In this document: positions 23,631-34,100 of the stretch, piece after piece
How positions within the stretch are numbered: the stretch's first letter is position 1
Layout of the letters: every line of letters starts with the position of its first letter
Assembly (NCBI GenBank): GCA_013397075.1
Contig: VWZS01002957.1
Span: 186,968-250,967, forward strand
Direction of reading: 5' to 3'
DNA length: 64,000 bases
Source: Rhabdornis inornatus
Lineage: Eukaryota; Chordata; Aves; Passeriformes; Rhabdornithidae
Notes under the pieces: generated by a model
Seen by the model: only the letters and a program-made list of their open reading frames with translations
Told to the model about the DNA's origin: nothing
The model's database searches: none
Made by a program: the position numbers and the translations under genes

Positions 23631-25589
23631 ACTTATTCAGCACTTCTGATTAATGACATGTGGCTTTCCTTCCTCAGGGCCACATCTTTTGATGCGTGTT
23701 TGAATGACTCTAGATAAAACTTGAGAGCTTTCACTATTTCTCATTACTCTTCAAGCAGCTATTGCCCAGAAGCTTTATTCCAGGAACACAGTCTATTAAC
23801 AACACCAGAGCTGGTTTAGGATCAACCTCTATCCTAACTTCTTGGAGGCAGGAAACAAAAACGAACAAAACGGGAATTTTTAAACAAACATAAAAGGATG
23901 AAAAGGACCAAGCTTTAGGCAGGAGCTCATCCTTTTTTTCAGTGCTTTCTAGCCTGAAATATCACAGCCCAGAATGATTTAAAAAGCTTATGGTAACAGT
24001 ATTTCCCTGCATGGGGTTACAAAGCATCCTGATAAACAAACAAGCAAAGAGTAGAACCTGTTATAACTTGCATGGGATTACTTTCTAGATGAAAATAACA
24101 CCTGTAAATAGCAAAAATGCAGTTAAAAATTTGCTTTTAAATAAAAAATCAGTTGCATAGTGTGTGTCTGTCTAAATCCTAAGGGTTCAGTGAATGTGTC
24201 AGATAACTTTATTGTAGAATTTAGGGCAAGGTATCAAAGTTTTCAGTGGCAGTAACTCAGCTCATATAATGCAGGACCATTCATTCATGATGATCCTTGC
24301 TACAAGAGGTTAATAAAAATCAGTGACTCCATTTTAGAAAGAATTGCTGTACATAAAACTGTGAAACCTCATAGATTAAGAGGTGAATGAATTGTCTAGA
24401 GACAAAGAAATTCAGCATGATGATACTGCAGCTGGCTGACCAAAAATCCTGCCTTTAGGAGATGCAGTCCCTGCAGATGGATGGTGCAAAGAGAGAGATT
24501 TGCAGCAAACAGAATACACATAAAATCTGTCTGGATGCAAAGGTAGAAGGTTTTGGAGTCCAGCTTCGGGTTTGTTTGGTTCGTTTTCTTGTTGTTGTTT
24601 CAGTTTGGAGGTTTTTTTTAATGGCTTAGAGATATCCAGTACAAAGACTGTCTCACCATGTCTTCAATGTGGTTATTTTTGGTGGTCTCAAAATTAGAAA
24701 TGTGATTATGAAGGGGTTTGTTGCTTACACTCTACTCCCACCCTCCCTTCTGCTGCTGCTTGGAGCAGGATCAGATGTGGAAGCGTTTTGTTCCGACAGA
24801 AGCAATTCCCGTACCAAAGTGCCTGTGGAGGTTTTTACAAGTACTCACTTTGCACTACTTAAGAGAATATGAAAATGTCAGGTATTTTCAAACCAGAATG
24901 GAGCAAACCAGTGAGATCCCACTGTATCAGAATGAACTTCTATCCCTGGTACCAGAGATCCTGAACAAAGCAGACACAGCTTCTCAGGAGATTCAGGGAA
25001 CTGCTGAAGTGCTATTTCCCCCCTTTTCAGTACAAAAAGCTGCTGTTAAAGCAGTTATTTTGTTCAGCTCCTAACTGAAGGCTATTCACCAAGCCCACGT
25101 TCTTCAGAAGTTAAACAGCTTGGCAGGTTTCAATAATAGATGTTTCAGAGGAATATTGTCATCAACTTCTAAACACTTCTCTTACCTATAGCAGATTTTT
25201 TTCTTCCCCCACAGAAAGAGATCTTAACACAGTCTATAGCAAGTATTTTAGTCTACTAGTTAAAGTTCATTCTAAAAAAGAGAGCTAGATATTCAGCAAA
25301 ACATCCAAATGTGAAGCTTCAAAGCCCAGCCTGTTTAACTGAAGGGTATTTATAGCGTGCATATGCTCCATGATCCCAAGGATCCTATTAAACTTTTTAT
25401 AAGTTGAGTATTCTCTCACACAAAGCATCTGCTGAAGGGAGACAGATGAACAGATTGTTTTCTGCTAAAAAACAATGTAGCTTGAAGCACCACTCCATTA
25501 AAAATAACCCTGCTGGTGAGTCAGCAGATGAGCCCCTTGTTTGAGGAGTTTTGCTAAGACAACACTTTGAATTAAACCATTTTGTCACC
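23631..25589. other. Unique non-coding sequence between two CpG-rich patches
   Basis: No gene recognised. T/G-rich at 24567-24620. A 118-codon plus-strand frame (24718-25074) has no recognisable family. It is AT-rich overall. Confidence 0.45.
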
Positions 25590-26020
25590 CCAAAACGCCG
25601 TTCTCTCACCAGACACGTTCCATTAAATTCCTGTGCTTCATCGGAGCTGAAAAGTGATGAAGGCACGGCAGACAAAGGGATGGGTTCCGGGAGGCTGGCA
25701 CTGCCCGCGCCGGGATCGCGTTTTATGCAGATCCAGGAGAGGGCAATGTCTGCCTTCGGAAGAGATGCCTGCTCCACCACGGGAGCTGTGTGCCAGAGGG
25801 AATAAATAGCAGTGCTATTAAGAAAATCACAACCAATCTCTCCGAACGGAAGCTGGGGGCGAGATTCATTCAGTTCCTCCTGCTCATTTCCAGCCGGAGT
25901 TGCGGCAGTGGAACGTCCCACGGCACGACACAAATGACAAAATCCACCAGCAGGGCAGCACCTCATCCCTCCTCCTGACCAGATGAGCAGACACCATCTA
26001 CCAACAGCTTCCAAACCCAC
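25397..26020 (-). other. Unassigned 207-codon open frame, probably not a gene
   Basis: An ATG-started frame of 207 codons runs uninterrupted on the minus strand and covers the CpG-rich patch at 25590-25940. Its first codons overlap the first unit of the 121-bp repeat array. The protein has an N-terminal stretch rich in Gly, Cys and Trp and no recognisable domain, signal peptide or repeat. It is one of the longest stop-free frames in the window that is not mainly repeat-derived. CpG richness lowers stop-codon frequency, so it may be chance. It could also overlap a real exon or a lncRNA. Confidence 0.12.
25590..25940. promoter_or_regulatory. Second CpG-rich patch, possible regulatory element
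   Basis: About 22 CpGs occur in 350 bp, including the dense run CCCGCGCCGGGATCGCG at 25708-25724. It is directly followed by a TTTTATGCAGAT stretch with an octamer-like ATGCAGAT. Flanking DNA on both sides is AT-rich and CpG-poor. The patch lies 2 kb from the AP-1-bearing patch and 30 bp before a tandem array. A promoter, an enhancer or a small unmethylated element are all possible. The strand of any transcription is unknown. Confidence 0.4.
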
Positions 26021-26555
26021 ATTTTAGATAACTTGACACAAAAACCTTCTGGAAGTTATCCCTAGTCGCTATCCCAGCACTTCAGCACTTCTCAGCGTTT
26101 CTCCTGACCAGAGACCATCTACCAACAGCTTCCAAACCCACATTTTAGATAACTTGACACAAAAACCTTCTGGAAGTTATCCCTAGTCGCTATCCCAGCA
26201 CTTCAGCACTTCTCAGCGTTTCTCCTGACCAGAGACCATCTACCAACAGCTTGCAAACCCAAATTTTAATTAACCTGATGCAAAACCTTCTAGAAGTCAT
26301 CCCAAGTGGCTATCCCAGCACTCCAGTGCTTCTCAGCATTTCTCCTGACCAGAGAAACCAACAGCTACCAAACCTGAATTTTAGATAACTTGACACAAAA
26401 AACTTCTGGAAGTTATCTCAAGTCACTACCCCAGCACTCCAGTGCTTCTCAGCATTTCTCCTGACCAGAGAAACCAACAGCTACCAAACCTGAATTTTAG
26501 ATAACTTGACACAAAAAACTTCTGGAAGTTATCCCAAGTCACTACCCCAGCACTC
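25972..26555. repeat. 115-121-bp tandem array, five copies
   Basis: The motif ACCAACAGC marks successive units at 26000, 26121, 26242, 26357 and 26473, so the spacings are 121, 121, 115 and 116 bases. The first unit begins at CTCCTGACCAG near 25972 and the fifth ends near 26555. Units one and two read identically over 121 bases. Units four and five differ by one base (TATCTCAAG / TATCCCAAG) until the fifth diverges. Unit three is the most different. Every unit carries the inverted motif TTCNNGAA, at 26047, 26168, 26288, 26404 and 26520. No coding potential is seen. Confidence 0.96.
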
Positions 26556-27293
26556 CTCTGAGCCCTTCTGGTAATTTAAGGCTCTCACCAATGCCCAGAG
26601 AAACACAAGGAAAAGATTCTTCCTGTTCATCAGAAACCAGCAGGGAACAAGTAACACCTTTTAAACTCAAATCTTGTCAAGCAACACATCCTATAAGCTC
26701 CTTGTAGTCAGGTAAGACAGACCCAGAAAGCCAACACAGGTGAATTAAGCACATTCATTCATCCCTCACCATTTTCCAGGACCAGTTTGGGCCTTCTCAG
26801 ACAACCAGAAATGATTTTAGCATGGCAGAAGTGGGTACATCCAAATGTTGCTTATGAAACAGTAAGGTCTGAGGATTTTATGAACTATGGTTGGGAAACT
26901 TTTAAGTCCACTCAGAAAATTCTCCTTTAAAATGCCATAAGAAAAGAATACCCTGAGGAAATTAAGGAAAACGACCCAAGTATTTATGAAAACACATAGA
27001 AATTCAGGGTATTTTTGAGGTCTAAAGATGAAAATATTTTCAAAATTCATACAACTACAGGACTCTATCAGTAAACCTAAGATCAGAACCATCTGTGGGA
27101 GATCCAAAGGAAACTGTTCAAACTTCTATTAAAATAAAGAAGAGCAGCAGACCCAGTTTTGACCCGATGGATGCCAAGAGCTGCAGTGTTGGTCCAATTC
27201 CTGATTAAGCTCTGCAAATCAACCCTTTACGCTGCCTTCTCCTTATGGAAGAACAGTCCATACATCAAGACCACCAGATTTTGTCAGCCAGGA
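26556..27293. other. Unique non-coding sequence
   Basis: No gene recognised. A 96-codon minus-strand frame (26817-27107) is phenylalanine/isoleucine-rich from AT-rich DNA and matches no family I know. Confidence 0.5.
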
Positions 27294-27376
27294 TGGTTTA
27301 TTTGGGGTTTTTGTTTGGTTTGGAATGGTTTTTGTAGGGGGGTTTTGGGTTGGTTTATTCTGTTTTGTTTTTTAAA
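27294..27376. repeat. T/G-rich low-complexity tract
   Basis: The plus strand is almost free of A and C over about 80 bases, with runs such as TTTGGGG, GGTTTGG, GGGGGG and TTTTGGGTTGG. It resembles the complementary strand of the A/C block at 18973. Confidence 0.75.
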
Positions 27377-30300
27377 GCCTCCAAAACCCAAACTCTCCAA
27401 TGTGTGACTGCAATAGAGTGCTGAGAGCTGCCTTGAGACACCCCAATTGCTGTAACTGCATTATAAAAATCGATCCCTTCTCACAGCACAATAAACCACC
27501 ACTGTGGTGCCCTTGATGCATTTCAGAGGCTGAAAAAAGTGTTGTAAAGAGTGATGAACTTCAGCTCTTTGAGGTAATAAGTTGTTGAATGCAGCTACAA
27601 CGTCCTAAAATGCAGCAAAACTTCATGTATCACATGTGTCAACTACACATATATCAAGTGTCCATCTTCATCTTCACTCACTTATTTGTAATGGCATAAA
27701 ATACATCGGTGTTATTCTTAAAAATTTGTTTCCCAGGACAGAGAAAAGGCTACTGCAGTGGAAAAGCATCATTTCATTAGCAGAAATAGGTATGAATTGG
27801 CAAAGGTAAGTAAGGACTGGATAGAAATGGGGCACTTTGAAGTTCTAAGACAGCCCTGGCACAGGGAACAACCCCTGTGAGCTTCAGACAGGAGCAAGGA
27901 ACAGGGAAATGGGACTTCAGACTTAGTCCACTCAAGTTAATGGATATATAATCTGACTGAGATTCCTGCCCTGTTTCCTTCCTGTGGAAAAGGAGCCTTA
28001 ACCCATTACCAGCCCTGGAACTGCCCACAGACGCCCCCAGCTGTCGTGAGCACCAGCAAACACTCATTCACTGAAATTTATAATAAGCATTCCCTCGTGT
28101 TCTGGCAGCAGGACCTCCCAGGCTTCTGCCATGGGAATATGTGTGCTGGATCATCTAAAGATGTCAGCTCCCTTTTGCATTAGTATTTTCCATAAAACAC
28201 AATTTCTTGACCAATAACTGGCTTTAGTTAATGCCATTGACCCAAACTCCAGTTCTATAAAATTTCAGTAAAGCTTCTGTGCAGCTGAACATAATTTAGA
28301 ATTCGTCAGTCACTTCAAGTATTTAAATCAACTACGTGAAAGTAATGAAGCTGAAGTGTTTATTTTAATGCCAAGTTAGACAATATGAATATTCCTTAGA
28401 GGGTTTTCTGTGCAGGGAGATAAAAGCTTGAGAGCAAACATAACGAGAACTGACCTATGGTGCACATAACTTAAACATGTGTTTTTGACACGCCTCAAGT
28501 ATGTAGAACTTCCTGGAATGACATCTAGAGGAGCAATAAGCAACGGGAAAGAACAAGGAATTTAATTTGATAGAAATCTTCACTACTCCATTGGGTACAG
28601 TCATAGGAAGTTTGGGCTTCTGACCCAGCTAAACATCCATCATAATGAGACAGCAAAAGATAAAATAACATCAAAAAGAAATTACTTTGTACCAACTTTT
28701 CCCAAAAGCATTACAGTGCCTCAAAGCCCCTCCCAGCCCTCTCATGGGTTTGCTGGCTTTACACATCTCTAGGAACTCAGAATTTTATCTCCCCAGCTGA
28801 TAAACGAGGGAAAAAAAGAGAATACCAGCATGTAAGAATGACTGCTCCCACAGAACCTTTCAAAGGCAGGGAGAGCCCTGCAGTAAGATGTGTTTCTGCC
28901 CAGAAAGAGAGATGTTTTATACACGAGACTACAAATTGCTTAGAAAAGATCTGAGAGGTGTGGGAGCGCTGACCTTCATGTCCATACATCACACACTCTA
29001 AAGTGCTGGGAGAAGCGTGGCTGATACCACAAGGTTTTTCTACAATTTTAAATTTTTCCCCAAACCATGCTGGATATAGCTCACTGGGGGAAAAAATTCA
29101 CCTAAAAATAGGAAAAAGTTCTTTTATCCTGCTGTTTTCCAGACAATTCCTTTGGAGTGTGGCCATCTCCCTGTACTAAGAAATAAAAGAGCTCAGCTCA
29201 GTGCATCCTCAGCTCTCCAAATGTGCTGCTGGGACAGGTGATTGACTTGAAATACTAATGCTGCCTCTGGCAAAGATTTCCATGGGTAAGAGAAATATAG
29301 ATCTGAGCTTTTAATTACTCACCTCTTGTGTTATCAGTTTTTTATACTAATTTATATAATAGTGAACTACACAGAAATATTACCATATGTGATAAAATAG
29401 CTATACAAATACCTAAATTTCTATTTAGCATTAGAAATCAAAAGCTTTTTTAGAGGTTATGACAAGCTCAGCCTAACTAGGCACGAAATAACAAAGCATC
29501 AGAGGTGTTTAATGTTATGTTTTAATAATTTACATTATGGGTTTGGTTTTTTTTCTACATGTACTGATTTTTGCCACCTTCACAAGCACCTGCAGTAGGT
29601 TCTTCAATTGTTACAGCACAGGACAGAAATCCCCAGAGCCTGCAGACAGCTAAGGCAGCACCGCCTTATGGTCTCATAAATCCACATGGACCAAACTCCA
29701 GCTGTCTTCCCTGCTTTCCCTGGGTCACTACTCAGCTTGGAAGTGTTAAGCTCTTAATGCTTCTTTTCTTAAGCCAAGTGTTCCTGCAATGTTTGGATTT
29801 TCAACAACTGTAATTAGCTCACTGTAGTGCTACAAATTACACTTTTCTACAGGAATATTCCTTATAAATAGGGGTTTTACTGCCTTCTCTCTGGAACTGG
29901 CTGGTAATGAGCTAGCTGGGTAACAGCTCTCACAATGTCTGGATAGCATGTGGGCCTCCTGCTTCTCTTTTAGCCCAGCTTCCATCATCCAGGTGCACAG
30001 GGAATCCAGAAGTCCTCTGGAGGCGTGAGAGACTTGACCCCCATCAGATTTTTTCCATACCATTAATAATTTGATATTTAAGCATCAAGGTGACAAAGCC
30101 TTTTTTAAAATCAATATGAGAGAAACAAAGATCCCTTCTTTGGACATTACTGGCATGATCAAGGTCTAGAACTGGAAGATGTTGACCCACACTCCACCTG
30201 CCGTCGGTGGGACAAGGTGCCAGCAAAAATGTTCAATGATCACCTTCACATCACCACCTTTTATTCGCTTCTCTCTCCAGAGAAGCCCCAAACCCTTTTA

Positions 30301-30837
30301 AGATGGTCCAGGGGAGGGCTCCAGTCACTGCCCTGTGGCAAGGAACAGGAGCTGGAGGGGTTTTCCCTGCTGGAAGTGAAACCCCTCCCTGTTAATGCCA
30401 TTAATTAGGTGACTGCTTCAAGTGAAACATGGATCTGGCTCACCCAGACAAAAATCTGCTCTGAGCAAATTATCTGCAGGCAGATTTGTTACAGACCGGT
30501 GCTGGACTGTTGCACCCCAGCTCATTAGCAGATGCTGATCCCACTAAGTAATTAGCAGGTTCCTTTAGCTCTTAATCCTCCCCTGACACATAGCAGAGGG
30601 AAACATCCATGGGAAAGACACGGCAGTGGTGGGTAAAGGAGCTCTGTGGGAAATTAGATGTAAATTTGGCTTTCGCTAGCTGAGCTTGGTGGAAATGCTG
30701 GGCCCTTCTGCCACCATGGAGAGCACGGCCTGGGAAGGACATGGGGTCAGTGCTGAGAGCTCTGCAAATCCAGCAGATTTTCATAAACACCTCTGCAATA
30801 AAGAACAAGAGCCTGGAAGGAAGGGGCTGGTTTGGTT
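27377..30837. other. Unique non-coding sequence
   Basis: No gene, RNA or transposon recognised. Strongly AT-rich at 28240-28480 and 29330-29560. Confidence 0.5.
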
Positions 30838-31190
30838 CATTAGGGGTGAACTAATTGTGGCCTTCCAGTACCTGAAGGAGCCAGCGAGAAAGATGGGCAG
30901 AGACTTGGGACAAGGGCCTGGCATGACAGACAAGGGGGAATGGCTTCACTCTGACAGAGAGGAGGGTTGGGTTGGATACTGGGAAGGAATTGTTCCCTGT
31001 GAGGGTGCGAAGGCCCTGGCACAGGAGCCCAGAGCAGCTGTGGCTGCCCCTGGATCCCTGGCAGTGCCCAAGGCCAGGCTGGACACTGAGGCTTGGAGCA
31101 GCCTGGGACAGTGGGAGGTGTCCTTGCCCATGGCAGAAGTGGCACTGGATGGGCTTTGAGGTCCTTCCAACCCAAATCACTACAGGATTT
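30838..31190 (+). mobile_element. CR1 LINE fragment, 3' end, plus orientation
   Basis: A near-complete 3' block in the same order as at 10048: GTGAACTAATTGTGGCCTTC, CAGTACCTGAAGGAGCCAGC, GGGGGAATGGCTTCACTCTG, TACTGGGAAGGAATTGTTCC, GAGCAGCTGTGGCTGCCCCT, GGGACAGTGGGAGGTGTCCT and TGAGGTCCTTCCAACCCAAA. The end has drifted (CACTACAGGATTTTA). The 157-codon plus-strand frame and three minus-strand frames of 74-111 codons are translations of this repeat. Confidence 0.93.
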
Positions 31191-34100
31191 TACAAATCTT
31201 GGATTCTACAATCACCACAGCAACAAGCTGCTTTGCAACTGCTCCAAAACTGTGAGATTTTCAGGACTTCACAAAACGATGTCAGCTCTGTCTGGGAATA
31301 CTCAGAAAATTCACTAGACAAAACTCAAGGCAAAATTGCTGGGCAAACATCCTAGGTGCTCCTCAAAATCCAACATCCTGATTTAAAAGAAAAAGCACAT
31401 TTAAAAAACCCAAAGCAGCCACAGTAGCCACAGGACTGGAGGGGAGTTTTCCCTGTTCTCCGAGGGAGCGCCACCAGGCTCTGGGCAGTGATGGAAACTC
31501 AGGAATCTAACAAGGCCTGGAGGATACAGCGCCCCAGGGCAGCTGGAAACCAGCAGGAGGAATTCCTCTGGGGTGGGACAGGAACAATCTCTGGCCACTG
31601 GCTGGGAATGCTTACAACCCTCGGGAGTTTTCCACACCATGACACAAAGCTGCCACTCCTGAGTCAGCCCCTTAAGCACTGTACACTCAGAGAACTTCTG
31701 GCTGAACACATCTGCAATTAATTCATTACAGCTAAAGGCATGTAGGTTAAAATTCCTGCTATGAATGCAAAATCAACTGAAAACCAAGCAACCCCACTCA
31801 CTGGTTGTGACTTGTTGGATATTGATCAAGAGTTCCCTGTTATTATCATGTATTCACTCTAAATGGCCCCAACTCCAGCAATTTGTGATAAAATCAGATT
31901 CCTGTGCTCAGCTTCCTGAACTGATCGGTGCCAAGAACAAGCTTCCATTAATTTAAGGAACAATATTACCAGCCCATTACAGCACACCCCAAAACAGAAG
32001 GCAGGTGGGAACTGTTCCTGTCAGCCCTAAACCAGGTTATCTCACTTGCACAGATTAACTAAATGTTTTCCTCCTCAAATGATGCTGGTGAGTTGATTTT
32101 TTTAATTTCAAAAGCAGGCAACCAGTGGTACTTGAAACCAGTTTCATTCAGACAAAAAAAGTTCCTATAAATATTAATGCTGTTGATTTCATACTCCATG
32201 TAAAACAAAGGTGTTATTTGCACTTTAAAAAGCAGTTCATTCGATCAAGTCTGTTGTAATTGAATAATTCAGCTTTAATAAACTCTCCCTGAAGTGTACA
32301 AAGTAACAAATCTCAGTGCCCCATCTTCCCTGTGGAAAGAGACTGTAAGTCTCTCCTACCGTCCTCTCTGCTTTCCATCAGTGTTATCAGCTCTCCATTA
32401 ACAGGGTTTATAGCTTCCTCCAGTCAATTTTTTTCCCCATCATCTTCTCTTTCAAGAGCCTTAGAATTTCCTGGAAGCAGTACAATAATTCCTTCCATTT
32501 TTACAGCTGAAACAACCACATGAGTGTTCATCTTGGAGTTACACTGAAAATTAACTCGGGAGAGTGTAGCAGAAGGCTTGAGATGGGAGATAATCAATGG
32601 AAAGCCACTGGAAGTTTAATAATTTGTTATCTGGGTCCTGTCGATACTGATGAATGAAGGCACGTGAGCAGGACCGAGGTGTGTTTTCCAAAACAATCAG
32701 AAAGAGTCGTTGAGCAATTAGTGGTAAATACACCCCAGCCCCAGCTGCCACCCATTTCCACCAATTTTAAATGTTAATTGCTCTCCAGAGGATGGCAATC
32801 TTACAACCATTGACAAGTTTTAGATACCTGTCACTGCAGTCTTTTCACTGATTTGATGCACAGCTGGCCCCAATTATTTATTACTTTGAGTTCTACTACT
32901 CACCTCAAACATTAACCACAGGGCTCAAAAAGCTGCATTGTGAGGAAAGCAGGAAAAAAATCCGAGTAATGGTGATCTGACATTATTTATTCATAGATTT
33001 GCACTCACACATACACACTGTAAGGCCCCACTGGTCTCCAGAGTCAGGTTTAAGTGGAGTCATCTTCACCTAACCTTGTGCAGAGTCAGGGAAACAGCAA
33101 GAGTCAGCCAGGGTGCAAAAGGGTAGGAAAAGGGCAAAGTGATGAGCAATGCTTATCTTACACCAGCTCCAGAAGAGACAGGAATGCAGCCTGGAGGTAA
33201 AAGGGAAAGGCAGGTCCTGCCCAGGGAAAGCAATGGTGAGAAGAACCCAGGCAGCTCAAACCACTGCACCCAAATTAGTGACAGGAAAACAGAACCGTGC
33301 ATTTTCTTTCCAAGCAAAGGAGAAAAAGTCAGAGCTGGTTGTTACAATAGCAGGCAAGGAATTAGAAGCATATCATCTCAGACTAAGAGACAGCAGAAGG
33401 GAAAAGCAGGAGTTTGAGTCCCTGGAAACCTTCAGAGGCTAACAGACACCTTCAGAAACCTGGAAATATCCAAGAGAATTTTAAAGACGTGATATGGGTC
33501 AAACTGCAGTGAGTTTTCCCTGTCCTTTTATAAAGTTAAAAACCATGATGTTTTCAAAGAATACTATTTTTATGCACATCAAATATTTATACATTTATAT
33601 ACACACCAAATATTTATAAACACACCAAGATTTTAAAGTATTCCAGGAAAATGAAGTTTGCTCTTATGTTCAAATGTATTTGTGGAAGCCTCCGAGAGGC
33701 AAAACCATATCAGCTCTTATAAAATAGGTTTTTCCTCTACTTGATGTTTTCCACCTTCCCTAGCCCCACATGAAAGCCAGTATCACAACTGGCTGCTGAT
33801 TTCCAGCTGGTAGCCTTGGATCTTTAGGAGGAAGGAGTGGTGCAGACCTGCATCTCCTCTAGAAAGCAGCACAGCTCAGTGTTTACCCTGCTGAAACGCT
33901 GCGAGGCAGTGCTCAGGGAAAACAGGGATTTGCCTGGGACAGTGACACAGGGGACAGGTATCAGCTGCCACCACTGCTCTGTCACACTGAATTACAGTCA
34001 CGAGAGGCAACTGATACCCCACTGGTGCCAGGCAGGGACTGCCCAGCTCTTTGGAAGCAGCTGCTTTTTGGTTCATCAATTTTGCCAAATCCAGGCAGGC

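Noticed and set aside
27570..27591. Sequence TGAGGTAATAAGTTGT, which matches the let-7/miR-98 seed and 15 of its first 16 bases
   Set aside because: The following ~80 bases contain no complementary arm (nothing like ACAACTTATTACC), so no let-7-type hairpin can form. The position-8 difference and the diverged 3' half also argue against a real miRNA.
30686..31180. 157-codon plus-strand and three 74-111-codon minus-strand frames
   Set aside because: They lie mostly within the CR1 3' region, which is non-coding or out of frame. Similar frames recur at the other CR1 copies.
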